Part shown: positions 51,447 to 60,709 of the stretch, one piece after another
Numbering within the stretch: the stretch's first letter is position 1
How the letters are laid out: the number at the start of each line of letters is the position of its first letter
The notes under the pieces: generated by a model
The model's database searches: none
What the model was told of the DNA's origin: nothing
What the model saw: only the letters and a program-made list of their open reading frames with translations
NCBI RefSeq assembly: GCF_013114825.1
Contig: NZ_JAAVLX010000007.1
Location: 124,001 to 188,000, forward strand
From: Bradyrhizobium australiense
GTDB taxonomy: Bacteria > Pseudomonadota > Alphaproteobacteria > Rhizobiales > Xanthobacteraceae
Reading direction: 5' to 3'
Length of the DNA: 64,000 nt
Translations under genes and position numbers: made by a program

Positions 51447-53033
51447 TCAGTAGCCCAGCGCGCAACCGTCCTTGCGGGGATCGGAACCGCCGGTCAGCGT
51501 GCCCTTGTCCCAGTCGATCCAGATCGCCTGGCCGCCGCCGAGCGGACCAACCACGCTGGTGGTCTTGTGGCCGATCTTCTTCAGGCCCTCGACGATCTCG
51601 GCCGGCACGCTGTCCTCGAGCTGGTAGACGCCCTCGTAATGCAGGCCGCGCGGCATATCGATGGCTTCCTGCACGTCGCAGCCATAGTCCAGAATGTTGG
51701 TCAGCACGTGCGTCTGCCCCACTGGCTGATACTGGCCGCCCATCACGCCGAACGGCATCACCGCGCGGCCGTTCTTGGTCGCGAGCGACGGGATAATCGT
51801 GTGCAGGGGCCGCTTGCCCGGCGCGATGCAATTTGGGTGGCCGGGCTGGATCCGGAAACCGCCGGCGCGATTCTGCAGGAGGATACCGGTCTTATTGGAA
51901 ACGATCGCCGAGCCGAACGAATGCGCGATCGAGTTGATGAACGAGCAGACGTTGCGGTCCTTGTCCACCACGGTGATGTAGACGGTCGACGGATTCATCG
52001 GCGGCGCGACGTTCGGCAGATCGAGCAGTCGGTCCATCCTGATGTTTTTGATGTGCTCGTCGGCAAATTCTTTCGCCAGAATTCGAGCGACATCAACATG
52101 AACATGCGCGGGGTCGCAGACGTGCTCTTCACGCATCATATAGGCGATGCGCGCGGCTTCCGCTTCCAGATGGAAACGCTCGACGCTGAGCGGCGCGAAC
52201 TTCGTCAGGTCAAAGCGGGAGAGGATGTTCAGCATCACCAGCATGGTGATGCCTGGGCCGTTCGGCGGGCATTGCCAGATGTCGTGACCTTTGTACATCG
52301 TGCCAATCGGCGACGTCGTCTCAGTCGAATGTGCGGCGAAATCTTCCAGCGTGTGCAGGCCACCGATGCCGCGCAGCGTCTCCACCATATCCGCGGCGAT
52401 CTCGCCGGTGTAGAACGCATCGCGTCCGTCCTTGGCAATCGCGCGCAGGGTCTTGCCCAATTCGGGTTGGTGAATCACGTCGCCGGCGACTGCCGGCTTA
52501 CCATGCGGCAGCAGATAGCGCTCGGTGTTGGTGCCGTTCTTCAGCTTCTCGAACTGGTTCTTCCAGTCGAAAGCAATACGAGGCGCGACGACGTAGCCTT
52601 GCTCCGCGGCCTTGATCGCGGGTTGCAGAAGCGTGTCGAGTCCCATCTTGCCGTGGTCACGCAGGATCGTCTCCCAGGCGTCAATCGCGCCGGGAATGCT
52701 CACCGCATGCGCCGAGGTCAGCGGTACCGAATGGATCTTGCGTTCGAGGTACCATTCGGGCTTGGCCGCCATCGGCGCGCGGCCGGAGCCGTTATAGGCG
52801 ACGATCTTGCCCTCGCCTCTGGGCTGGATCAGTGCAAAGCAATCGCCCCCGATGCCGGTCGATTGCGGCTCGATGACGCCGAGCAACGCGCAAGCCGCCA
52901 CTGCAGCATCCGCCGCCGTACCACCCGCCCGCATCACGTCGATCGCGGTCAGCGCCGCCGCCGGGTGCGATGTCGCCACCATCGCATTGTGGGCATGGAC
53001 CGTAGAGCGGCCGGCGAAATGGAAATTCCTCAT
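51447..53033 (-). CDS. Gamma-glutamyltransferase family protein
   Basis: 528 aa Ntn-hydrolase precursor that should self-cleave into two chains. The N-terminal portion (MVATSHPAAALTAIDVMRAG, GIGGDCFALI) is typical, and the predicted processing/nucleophile threonine lies in STVYITVVDKDRN, the TVYxT variant of the family rather than TTHYS. NSIAHSFGSAI and GGQYQPVGQTHVLTNIL follow. No signal peptide is evident. Related members act on glutathione conjugates or cephalosporin-type amides; the substrate cannot be told. Confidence 0.87.
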   Translation of the reverse strand: MRNFHFAGRSTVHAHNAMVATSHPAAALTAIDVMRAGGTAADAAVAACALLGVIEPQSTGIGGDCFALIQPRGEGKIVAYNGSGRAPMAAKPEWYLERKIHSVPLTSAHAVSIPGAIDAWETILRDHGKMGLDTLLQPAIKAAEQGYVVAPRIAFDWKNQFEKLKNGTNTERYLLPHGKPAVAGDVIHQPELGKTLRAIAKDGRDAFYTGEIAADMVETLRGIGGLHTLEDFAAHSTETTSPIGTMYKGHDIWQCPPNGPGITMLVMLNILSRFDLTKFAPLSVERFHLEAEAARIAYMMREEHVCDPAHVHVDVARILAKEFADEHIKNIRMDRLLDLPNVAPPMNPSTVYITVVDKDRNVCSFINSIAHSFGSAIVSNKTGILLQNRAGGFRIQPGHPNCIAPGKRPLHTIIPSLATKNGRAVMPFGVMGGQYQPVGQTHVLTNILDYGCDVQEAIDMPRGLHYEGVYQLEDSVPAEIVEGLKKIGHKTTSVVGPLGGGQAIWIDWDKGTLTGGSDPRKDGCALGY

Positions 53034-53225
53034 CGCGAGTGCTTTCTTTTCAGCGTTTCTTGAGCATCCCGCGGGAGCATCGGGCGGGTTTACAGAGGGT
53101 TCTTTGGCATATTCATCCCCGGCAGGGCAATGGCTGGCATGCCAACGGGCCGGCTCTGGCTATCCGCGGAATATGCAGGGCTTTACGGGGTTTCCCCTGT
53201 CCGGCCGGCCTGATAAACGGTCGCG

Positions 53226-53978
53226 ATGCCGCTCAAGGTCGCCGCCTTCTATCAATTCGCTGCGCTACCCGACTTCGGGGAGTTGCGCGAGCCGTTGCGC
53301 GTGATTGCGGCCGGCCTCGGGCTGAAGGGCAGCGTGCTGCTGGCGCATGAGGGCATCAACGGCACGGTTGCGGGCAGCGACGAGAGCATCGACGCGTTCA
53401 TCGGCGAATTGCAACACGGCATCCTTTTCGGCGGGCGGCTCGGCAACCTCGAACTCAAGTTTTCGACCGCTTCCGAGATGCCGTTCCGGCGGCTGAAGAT
53501 CCGGCTGAAGAAGGAAATCGTCACGCTCGGCGATACTGCGGTCGATCCGACGCAACAGGTCGGCACCTATGTCGAGCCGTCAGACTGGAACGAATTGATC
53601 GCAGCGCCCGACACGCTGGTCATCGACACCCGCAACGCGTTCGAGGTGGCGATGGGGACGTTCGAAGGCGCGGTCGACCCCGGCATCAAGAGCTTTGGGC
53701 AGTTCAAGGAATTCGCCGCACAGAAACTCGATCCGGCGAAGCACAAGAGGATTGCGATGTTCTGCACCGGCGGTATCCGATGCGAGAAGGCCAGCGCCTA
53801 TCTGCTGGCGCACGGATTTGACGAGGTCTATCACCTCAAGGGCGGCATCCTGCGCTATCTCGACGGCATATCGGAGCATGAGAGCCGCTGGCGCGGTGAA
53901 TGTTTCGTGTTCGACGAACGCGTGGCGCTGGGCCACGGCCTGCGGCAGCGACAAAGGAACGATGGCGCCCATGAATGA
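53226..53978 (+). CDS. trhO: tRNA uridine(34) hydroxylase TrhO (rhodanese-like)
   Basis: 250 aa. An N-terminal acylphosphatase-like domain (LLAHEGINGTVAGSDESIDAF) precedes a rhodanese domain whose catalytic cysteine is C180 in MFCTGGIRCEKAS; GIKSFGQFKEF and YHLKGGILRYLDGI are diagnostic. The family forms 5-hydroxyuridine at position 34 of tRNA. It overlaps slyX by 17 bases. Confidence 0.92.
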   Translation: MPLKVAAFYQFAALPDFGELREPLRVIAAGLGLKGSVLLAHEGINGTVAGSDESIDAFIGELQHGILFGGRLGNLELKFSTASEMPFRRLKIRLKKEIVTLGDTAVDPTQQVGTYVEPSDWNELIAAPDTLVIDTRNAFEVAMGTFEGAVDPGIKSFGQFKEFAAQKLDPAKHKRIAMFCTGGIRCEKASAYLLAHGFDEVYHLKGGILRYLDGISEHESRWRGECFVFDERVALGHGLRQRQRNDGAHE

Positions 53979-54186
53979 CGTCACCGCACTGACCGAGCGC
54001 ATCGACGCACTGGAAATACGGGCGATGTTCCAGGATGAGACGATCGAGGTGCTGAACCAGACGATTACCGCACAGTGGCACCAGATCGACGTGTTGACGC
54101 GCCAATTGGCTGAACTGAAGGAGCGCCTGCGGGAAGCCGAAAGCAACTTCCCCGGCCCGGCGAACGAGCCGCCGCCGCATTATTGA
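53962..54186 (+). CDS. slyX: SlyX-family protein
   Basis: 74 aa, mostly one coiled coil: LTERIDALEIRAMFQDETIE followed by VLNQTITAQWHQIDVLTRQL, ending in PPPHY, which matches SlyX. The start ATG 53962 has aaagga upstream and lies within the end of trhO; M at 53971 is an alternative. Function unknown even in E. coli. Followed by a hairpin terminator. Confidence 0.88.
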   Translation: MAPMNDVTALTERIDALEIRAMFQDETIEVLNQTITAQWHQIDVLTRQLAELKERLREAESNFPGPANEPPPHY

Positions 54187-54196
54187 ACCGTAAAAA

Positions 54197-54226
54197 GAAA
54201 CGGCCTCCCTTGAGGAAGGCCGTTTC
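54197..54226. terminator. Hairpin terminator after slyX
   Basis: Stem gaaacggcc/ggccgtttc (54197-54205 with 54218-54226) with further pairing inside. A-rich on the left and T-rich within the right arm, so it may serve both slyX and the convergent small gene. Confidence 0.75.
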
Positions 54227-54259
54227 CCGGTGCGAAACGAATTCGCGTTGTCTTTTGCG

Positions 54260-54481
54260 TTAGCGGAAGACGGCGCGAACCTTGTCCCACAGCGATGGAT
54301 TCTCATGTTCGTGATCGGCTTTCGATGGCGCCGGTTGCGCAGCGCTCACGGGATCTGATGCCGGAAAAGTGTCGACCAGCCCGGTTTCGAGCTTTTCATG
54401 GATTTCCCGGTCGGCCTTGCGCGCTTCGCGGGGATCGTCGGCGTGCTTGTCATGCGCAGCAGGATTGAACTTCTGGGCCAT
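54260..54481 (-). CDS. Small conserved hydrophilic protein (DTFPASDPVS motif)
   Basis: 73 aa from MAQKFNPAAHD at 54481, with an ideal ggaggt site. Highly charged with no membrane segment. DTFPASDPVSAAQP resembles a motif I know from short alphaproteobacterial proteins of unknown function, followed by a short helix (SLWDKVRAVFR). Divergent from hemE. Confidence 0.7.
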   Translation of the reverse strand: MAQKFNPAAHDKHADDPREARKADREIHEKLETGLVDTFPASDPVSAAQPAPSKADHEHENPSLWDKVRAVFR

Positions 54482-54613
54482 AGGTACCTCCATGGATGAG
54501 ATAACGGCCCCGTTTTACGCCGGTTCCACGTTCGCTCCCGGTATCCGTCCTTGGCCCGGACGGAACCTGCGTGTATCAGAGGCGCATCAGCGGCGCCCGC
54601 AGGAATCAACGTT

Positions 54614-55660
54614 TTGTCTCAGAAATCAGTAGCAAAACCCATTATCGAAGTGCTGTCCGGCCACAGACAGAAGGTGCCGCCCGTATGGATGATGCGACAA
54701 GCCGGCCGCTATCTGCCGGAGTATCGCGAGCTGCGCGCTAGGGCGGGAAGCTTTCTCGACCTGTGCTTTACGCCGGAATATGCCGCCGAGGTAACGCTGC
54801 AGCCGATCCGCCGTTTCTACTTCGATGCGGCGATCATCTTTTCCGACATTCTCGTCATCCCCTACGCACTCGGCCGCACCGTGCGCTTCGAGGCCGGCGA
54901 AGGCCCGCGGCTCGATCCGCTCGATACCCCCGAGCAGGTGCCGGCGCTCGCGCGCCATGCCGATTTCGGCAAGCTCGAACCCGTTTATGAAGCGCTACGT
55001 CGCGTGAAGCGCGAGCTCGCGCCTGAGATCGCGCTGATCGGCTTCTGTGGCGCGCCGTGGACGGTCGCAACCTACATGGTTGCGGGACAGGGCACGCCGG
55101 ATCAGGCGCCTGCGCGGATGATGGCCTATCGTCATCCCGAGGCGTTCGCTGAAATCATTGACGTGCTGGTGGAGAATTCGATCCAGTATCTGCTCGGCCA
55201 GCTCAAGGCCGGCGCTGACTGCTTGCAGATCTTCGACACCTGGGCCGGCGTGCTGCCGCCGCGCGAATTCGAGCGCTGGTCGATCGAGCCGGCAAAACGC
55301 ATCGTTGCCGGCGTGCGCGCGCAAGTGCCTGATGCCAGGATCATCGGCTTTCCCCGTGGCGCTGGCGCGCTGCTGCCGGCCTATGTGGAGGCAACGGGCG
55401 TCGACGCGGTCAGCATCGACTGGGCGGCGCAGCCTTCCATGATCCGCGAGCGCGTGCAAAACCGCGTCGCCGTGCAGGGCAATCTCGACCCGCTGGCATT
55501 GATAGCAGGCGGCGCCGCACTCGACCGCGCGGTCGACGACGTGCTGGCGAACTACGCGCAGGGACGGCTGATCTTCAACCTTGGTCACGGCATTCAGCCG
55601 GAAACCCCGATAGCCCATGTCGAGCAGATGCTCAAGCGGGTGCGAGAGTATAGGGGTTAA
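54614..55660 (+). CDS. hemE: Uroporphyrinogen decarboxylase HemE
   Basis: 348 aa. Converts uroporphyrinogen III to coproporphyrinogen III in heme synthesis. N-terminal PPVWMMRQAGRYLPEYRELR includes the conserved active-site arginine. The IIFSDILVIPYALGRTVRF segment contains the catalytic aspartate; GFCGAPWTVATYM and FNLGHGIQPETP are also diagnostic. No ATG lies at the family start; the best start is the TTG at 54614, preceded by aggaatcaa. An ATG at 54551 would add 21 atypical residues. Confidence 0.93.
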   Translation: MSQKSVAKPIIEVLSGHRQKVPPVWMMRQAGRYLPEYRELRARAGSFLDLCFTPEYAAEVTLQPIRRFYFDAAIIFSDILVIPYALGRTVRFEAGEGPRLDPLDTPEQVPALARHADFGKLEPVYEALRRVKRELAPEIALIGFCGAPWTVATYMVAGQGTPDQAPARMMAYRHPEAFAEIIDVLVENSIQYLLGQLKAGADCLQIFDTWAGVLPPREFERWSIEPAKRIVAGVRAQVPDARIIGFPRGAGALLPAYVEATGVDAVSIDWAAQPSMIRERVQNRVAVQGNLDPLALIAGGAALDRAVDDVLANYAQGRLIFNLGHGIQPETPIAHVEQMLKRVREYRG

Positions 55661-55670
55661 CAAAAGTGGG

Positions 55671-55769
55671 CCGTCATGCCCCGCGAAGGCGGGGCATCCA
55701 GTAGTCGCCGCCTTATGCTACCATCGAGAGCTCACGGCGTACTGGATCATCCGCCCGCGCGGATGACGA
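55671..55769. repeat. Composite palindromic repeat after hemE
   Basis: Hairpin tgccccgc/gcggggca (55677-55684 with 55689-55696), ccagta/tactgg flanks (55698-55703 with 55741-55746), and hairpin tcatccgc/gcggatga (55748-55755 with 55760-55767). The outer ends (ccgtcat ... atgacga) are also complementary. It may end hemE transcription. Confidence 0.8.
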
Positions 55770-55796
55770 CACCGCGTTTGCCGCTCGCACTGTTCC

Positions 55797-57410
55797 CTAC
55801 CTTGCATCCTCCAGAATCATGTCAGACGCCTTCTCCGCAATCATGATCGTCGGCGCGTTGGTGTTGCCCGACATCAGATCCGGCATGATCGACGCGTCGA
55901 TGACGCGCAATCCCCCAATGCCGTGCACGCGCAAGCGCTGGTCGACGACCGCGAGCGGATCGTTGCCCATGCGGCAGGTCGAGGTCGGGTGATAGACCGT
56001 GCTGCCGGTGCGGCGGCAGAAGTCGAGCAATTCGTCGTCGCTCTGGACTTTCAGGCCGGGATCGACCTCCGCCACCGCATAAGCCTTCAGTGCGGGGGCT
56101 GCGAGGATCTTGCGCAGGATCCGGATGCCGTCGATGAAGGCGCGGCGATCGGTTTCGGTCGCGAGATAATTGATGCGGATTTCCGGCGGCACAGAGGGAT
56201 CCGCGCTTTTGATGCGCAGCGAGCCGCGGCTCTCCGGGCGCAATTGGCAGACGGAAGCGGTAAAGCCGGAAAGCGCATGCAGCTTCTCGCCCATCTTGTC
56301 GGTCGAGAACGGCAGGAAGTGAATCTGGATATCAGGTGATGCCAGCCGCGGGCTGGTCTTGAAGAAGGCGCCTGAGGTGCCGGCGGCAATCGTCAGCGGG
56401 CCCTTGCGCAACGCCGCGTAGGTCACGCCGGCCCAGATCCGGCGGATCGGGCTGTTGACGACATCGTTGAGTGTGCATTTTTGCGCGCATCGCGTGATCA
56501 ACCGGACCTGCATATGGTCCTGCAGATCGTTGCCGACGCCGGGCGCGTCGAGCACGATCTCGATGCCATACTGCTTCAAGAGGTCTGCAGGTCCAACGCC
56601 GGAGAGCTGCAGCAATTGCGGCGAATTATACGCGCCGCTGGAAACCAGAATTTCCTTGCGTGCCCGCACCGTGCGCACGCGACCTTCCTGCTTGTACTCG
56701 ACCGCTTTAGCGCGGCGTCCTTCAAACAGGATGCGCTGCGCCAGCGCGGAAGTCTCGATGTGCAGATTGGGTCGCTTCCTCGCGGGACGAAGATATGAGA
56801 ACGCCGTGCTGGCGCGTCGCCCGCGCCGTGTCGTGGTCTGGAAGAAGCCCGCGCCTTCCTGGGTGGCGCCATTGAAATCGGGATTGGTCGGAATGCCAGT
56901 CTCGGCAGCGGCGACCACAAAGGCTTCCGACAGCGGATCGGCGTGTCGCCAATCCGAGACTGGCAGCGGCCCACCCGTGCCGTGGTATTTGTCCGCTCCG
57001 CGCTGCTGGTTCTCGGCCTTCTTGAAATAGGGCAGCACGTCGTCATAGCCCCATCCGGCATTACCACGCTGCCGCCAGCGATCGTAGTCCTCGTGCTGGC
57101 CCCGCACATAGAGCAAGCCGTTGATCGAACTGGAGCCGCCGAGCACTTTTCCGCGCGGCTGGAACACCTGCCTGCCGTTCAATCCCGGTTCCGGCTCGGT
57201 CTGATACATCCAGTTGACGGATTTTTCCTTGAATAATTTTCCGTAGCCGAGCGGCACGTGGATCCAGAGATTGGTATCCTTCGGTCCGGCCTCCAGCAGC
57301 AACACGGAATGCTTACCGTCGGCCGTCAATCGATTGGCGAGCACGCATCCGGCCGATCCGGCCCCGACGATGATGTAGTCGAATTCGGAAGCTTCATTGT
57401 TCTTGTTCAT
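55797..57410 (-). CDS. GMC-family oxidoreductase (choline dehydrogenase-like)
   Basis: 537 aa FAD enzyme. N-terminal FAD motif VGAGSAGCVLANRL (about residues 15-28), GGSSSINGLLYVRGQHEDYD (GMC signature 1), SSGAYNSPQLLQLSGVGPAD (signature 2), and the C-terminal catalytic STVYHPTSTCRMG and SGNTNAPTIMIAEKA. ATG 57410 has ggggaaac. Oxidises an alcohol; the close relatives include choline, polyethylene-glycol and alkane-alcohol dehydrogenases. Substrate unassigned. Confidence 0.9.
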   Translation of the reverse strand: MNKNNEASEFDYIIVGAGSAGCVLANRLTADGKHSVLLLEAGPKDTNLWIHVPLGYGKLFKEKSVNWMYQTEPEPGLNGRQVFQPRGKVLGGSSSINGLLYVRGQHEDYDRWRQRGNAGWGYDDVLPYFKKAENQQRGADKYHGTGGPLPVSDWRHADPLSEAFVVAAAETGIPTNPDFNGATQEGAGFFQTTTRRGRRASTAFSYLRPARKRPNLHIETSALAQRILFEGRRAKAVEYKQEGRVRTVRARKEILVSSGAYNSPQLLQLSGVGPADLLKQYGIEIVLDAPGVGNDLQDHMQVRLITRCAQKCTLNDVVNSPIRRIWAGVTYAALRKGPLTIAAGTSGAFFKTSPRLASPDIQIHFLPFSTDKMGEKLHALSGFTASVCQLRPESRGSLRIKSADPSVPPEIRINYLATETDRRAFIDGIRILRKILAAPALKAYAVAEVDPGLKVQSDDELLDFCRRTGSTVYHPTSTCRMGNDPLAVVDQRLRVHGIGGLRVIDASIMPDLMSGNTNAPTIMIAEKASDMILEDAR

Positions 57411-57517
57411 TTGTTTCCCCCGTAGGCGGCCCAAAGAGGTAGCCGGGCCGCCACGGGCGGTCAATTGCCTCGCAGCCGCAGGCGAGGAAAACGATCTTCG
57501 ATTGCAGCCGGCGCCGC

Positions 57518-58291
57518 CTAGCTTGCCAATTTCAAAAAGTCCGGCGGCCGTCGCTCGGCAAACGCAACGAAAGCCTCACGCGCTTCCACGGTCTTCAGGC
57601 GCTCCGCGAACTTCTCGCTTTCCGCCTTGATCTGGGCGAGAAGAAGTTCCGGATTGCGCATCAGGCGTTTCGTCGCACTGACGGCGCCCGCCGGTTGTTT
57701 CGCCAGACGGGACGCGAGCGCCCTTGCTTCGGCATCGAGGTTGTCGAGCGGCACGACGCGGTTGGCAAGTCCCCAGGCGAATGCGGATTTGGCATCGACT
57801 GCGTCCCCGAGCGCGAACATCTCGTAGGCGCGGGCATAGCCGATGCGGAGCGGCATCAACAGGCTGGAAGCCGCTTCCGGCACCAGCGCGAGATTGACGA
57901 ACGGCGTCGACAGTAGGGCGTTCTCCGCCAGCACGACCAGATCGCAATGCAATAGCATTGTGGTGCCGATGCCGACGGCTCGGCCCTGAACGGCAGCGAT
58001 CAGCGGGCGGCTCGAATGTGCCAGCGCCTGCAGAAAGCGACCGACATGCCGCTCGCCCTGAAACGCGCCGGTTGCAATCGCGGCAAATTCGCCGACGTCG
58101 TTGCCGGCGGTGAACATGTCGCCCTCGCCGCGGATCAGCAGGACGCGGACGGATGGATCCGTCTCCGCGACTTCGATCGCATCCGCCAGCACGCCGTACA
58201 TCGCATTGGTCAATGCGTTTTTCTTGTCGGGGCGAGCCATCGTCAGGCTCAGAATCCCGTCGTTCTTCTCGATTCTGATATGCTCGGTCAT
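57518..58291 (-). CDS. Enoyl-CoA hydratase-related protein
   Basis: 257 aa crotonase. TAGNDVGEF and QGRAVGIGTTMLLHCDLV are the oxyanion segments; FVNLALVPEAASSLLMPLRI is the third conserved block. The catalytic glutamates of true hydratases are not clearly both present, so isomerase or another activity is possible. Its ATG overlaps the marR stop by four bases, so the two are co-translated and the MarR protein probably responds to the same pathway. Confidence 0.85.
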   Translation of the reverse strand: MTEHIRIEKNDGILSLTMARPDKKNALTNAMYGVLADAIEVAETDPSVRVLLIRGEGDMFTAGNDVGEFAAIATGAFQGERHVGRFLQALAHSSRPLIAAVQGRAVGIGTTMLLHCDLVVLAENALLSTPFVNLALVPEAASSLLMPLRIGYARAYEMFALGDAVDAKSAFAWGLANRVVPLDNLDAEARALASRLAKQPAGAVSATKRLMRNPELLLAQIKAESEKFAERLKTVEAREAFVAFAERRPPDFLKLAS

Positions 58292-58728
58292 TCGTCTTCT
58301 CCTTTGGGAAATCTGCTCTGCATGGTGACAAGCCAGCGCGCGACGACGTCGATCTCGGCTTCGGTAAATCCTTGCGTGAGCCGCGCATTGACGTCGGCCA
58401 GCCTTGCTTTCGACAGCGCCATCGCGGCGCGGCCGGCCGGCGTCAGCCAGAGACGCCACGCGCGCCCGTCATCCGGATCGGCGCGCCGCTCGATCAGGTT
58501 CGCCGCCGTCATCCGATCCACCAATCCGCTGATACCGGGCGGCCCGAGATCGAGGGCCGCACCCGCCTCGCCCATGAGTACGCCGTCGCGCTGACCGAGA
58601 ACGAAAAGCAGGCCGGACTGCGCGGCGGTCACGCCGCTGTGCGGGGTCCGCGCCGCCATCCAGCGCTGCAGCCGGCGCTGCGCGACGTTGAGCAAAAACA
58701 CCAGCCGATGCTCGCGACGCGGGCTCAT
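58288..58728 (-). CDS. MarR-family transcriptional regulator
   Basis: 146 aa winged helix: AQSGLLFVLGQRDGVLMGEA, LDLGPPGISGLVDRMTAANL, IERRADPDDGRAWRLWLT. MarR proteins respond to aromatic acids or acyl-CoAs. First gene of a two-gene unit with the enoyl-CoA hydratase-like gene; divergent from the GntR gene across 218 bases that should hold both promoters. Confidence 0.88.
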   Translation of the reverse strand: MSPRREHRLVFLLNVAQRRLQRWMAARTPHSGVTAAQSGLLFVLGQRDGVLMGEAGAALDLGPPGISGLVDRMTAANLIERRADPDDGRAWRLWLTPAGRAAMALSKARLADVNARLTQGFTEAEIDVVARWLVTMQSRFPKGEDE

Positions 58729-58946
58729 CTTGACGAAGGGATTTATTTCGCACGCGAACTATCTATGCCAAGGCAGTGAAGTTGTCACGACGATTTTGAG
58801 CTGAGGTCGAGAGATATGGCGCTGGGGCCAATACCGCTCACGGGCTTAATCCCTGCCGCGAACCGAAAAACAGAAAAAACAATAGGTTATCTGAAAAATC
58901 GATTTTCGATTGACGGCATTCGACTCCCCCGCCAATCTGCGCCGCC

Positions 58947-59675
58947 ATGAGCAGTATCGGGTTGAGCTTTGGTGGGAGCCCGGCCGACGCACGGCCGCGA
59001 AGCCTGACGTCCGCCGTTCAGGAGCGGCTGCGCGCGGACATTCTCTCAACCCGGCTGCTACCCGGCCAGAAGCTGCATATCGCCGGCCTCGCCAAACAGT
59101 TTTCGGTCAGCCTCGCCGCGGTGCGCGAGGCACTGTCGCGGCTGGTCGCGGACGGGCTGGTGCAGGCGTCCGACCAGCGCGGCTTTCGTGTCAGCCCGGT
59201 ATCCCCCGCCGATCTCAGGGACGTGACGCAGACCCGCGTCGATATCGAGGGGCTGGCGCTCCGCCGCTCGATCGAGCGCGGCGACGCGACATGGCTTGCA
59301 GCGGTGGAGAAGTCTTTTACGGCGCTCTGCGCCGTCCCCCAGACCTATCCCGACGATCCGACCCATCATTACGAGGAATGGGTGGTGCGGCACCGCGTCT
59401 TCCACCGTACGCTGGTGAACGCCTGCGGCTCGCAATGGCTGCTGGGCTTTCGCGACGTCCTGCACGAGCAGAGCGAACGTTATCGAAGGCTCGCGATCCG
59501 GCGCAACACCGAACACACACGCGACGTCGAAGCAGAGCACGCCGCCATCGTGCGGGCCACGCTCGGGCGCGATGCCGATGCGGCGGTCGCTGCACTCTCG
59601 AAGCATTTCATGACGACCATGCGTCTCGTCGAGCTCGCTACATCCGAGACATTCAGAGGTGTCGACACGGCCTGA
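58947..59675 (+). CDS. GntR/FadR-family regulator of the adjacent ABC operon
   Basis: 242 aa. N-terminal GntR winged helix (AVQERLRADILSTRLLPGQK, LAKQFSVSLAAVREALSRL) and a C-terminal all-helical FCD domain (VDIEGLALRRSIERGDATW, VRHRVFHRTLVNACGS, EHTRDVEAEHAAIV) with conserved metal-binding His/Asp positions. It lies 52 bases before the substrate-binding protein gene. The ligand, presumably the imported compound or a breakdown product, is unknown. Confidence 0.88.
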   Translation: MSSIGLSFGGSPADARPRSLTSAVQERLRADILSTRLLPGQKLHIAGLAKQFSVSLAAVREALSRLVADGLVQASDQRGFRVSPVSPADLRDVTQTRVDIEGLALRRSIERGDATWLAAVEKSFTALCAVPQTYPDDPTHHYEEWVVRHRVFHRTLVNACGSQWLLGFRDVLHEQSERYRRLAIRRNTEHTRDVEAEHAAIVRATLGRDADAAVAALSKHFMTTMRLVELATSETFRGVDTA

Positions 59676-59727
59676 TCGACTGTTCGAAGAATAAATCAAA
59701 TCAAGAAAAGCAAAGGGAAACGTCACA

Positions 59728-60699
59728 ATGAAAATCACGCGACGCCAGACATTGGCAACCTTCACCGCAGTCGCCGTGCTTGGCCCATCAGGCATAGCGC
59801 GAGCCGCCGACACCGTCCGCATTGGGCTTCCGACGAAAACCTACTGGCCGACCACGATCGCGGAAACCGCGGTGCGCCAAAAACTGTTCGAGAAGGAAGG
59901 CATCACAGCTGAACTCACGATCTATCGCGGCGGCGCCGAGACCTTTGAGGCGATGGCTGCGGGCGCCGCCGACGTCATTCTCGACGCCACCTCGCTGGTA
60001 TCGGCCGGGCGCAAGAAGGGCGTGAACTCCAAGGTGCTCGCGAGCGCCGCCACGGGCTATTACGGCTGGCAGTTGATGACACTTTCGAAGTCGACGCTCG
60101 GGGTGAAGGACCTGAACGGCAAGAAAGTCGCCATCACCTCCGCCGGCTCCGGCTCCGACCTGCTGGCGTTGTGGACCCAGCAGGACAAGAACATCGAGTT
60201 CACCCGCGTGCCCGTCGGTGGCGGCGGCTTGGTGCCAAACCTGCTCGCCGGCAATGTCGACGCGGCCGTGGTCTATTCACCGCTGAGCTTCCAGATTTCC
60301 AAATCGGGCGAAGCGCGCACCATCCTCGACTTCTCCGAGGAGGTGCCGCCGAACCTCGCCGCTGGCTGGATAGCCCTCGACAAATACGTGCAGGACAAAC
60401 CGCAGCTGGTGCAGAAGACGCTGAACGCACTCTATGGCGCGCTGATGTTCATGCGCGCCAACAAGGACGCCTCCGTCAAGCTGATCACCGAACTCTATGA
60501 AATTCCCTCCGAGATCGCGGCGCAGGAGTATGAGAACACGATCATGAAGCTGGAAACCGATGGCAGCATGGACGGGCCGAAGATTCCGGAACAGCTCCAG
60601 CTAGCACTCGCCATGGCCAAGGCCGGTGGCATGAAGGACCTTGGGCCCGCTGCCGAGATCATCTCGACGCAGTTCAAACCGGTTCCGACCAAATTCTGA
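59728..60699 (+). CDS. ABC transporter substrate-binding protein (SsuA/TauA/NMT1-like)
   Basis: 323 aa. Signal peptide (TRRQTLATFTAVAVLGPSGI, cut near ARAAD); the paired arginines (RRQT) suggest a Tat option. The mature protein begins VRIGLPTKTYWPTTIAETAVRQKLFEKEGI, the NMT1/SsuA pattern, with GGAETFEAMAAGAADVILDA. The class binds sulfonates, nitrates, pyrimidines or aromatic acids; the ligand here cannot be read off. First structural gene of the operon, preceded by an A/G-rich leader with aaagggaaa. Confidence 0.88.
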   Translation: MKITRRQTLATFTAVAVLGPSGIARAADTVRIGLPTKTYWPTTIAETAVRQKLFEKEGITAELTIYRGGAETFEAMAAGAADVILDATSLVSAGRKKGVNSKVLASAATGYYGWQLMTLSKSTLGVKDLNGKKVAITSAGSGSDLLALWTQQDKNIEFTRVPVGGGGLVPNLLAGNVDAAVVYSPLSFQISKSGEARTILDFSEEVPPNLAAGWIALDKYVQDKPQLVQKTLNALYGALMFMRANKDASVKLITELYEIPSEIAAQEYENTIMKLETDGSMDGPKIPEQLQLALAMAKAGGMKDLGPAAEIISTQFKPVPTKF

Positions 60700-60709
60700 G
60701 GCAGGCGCG

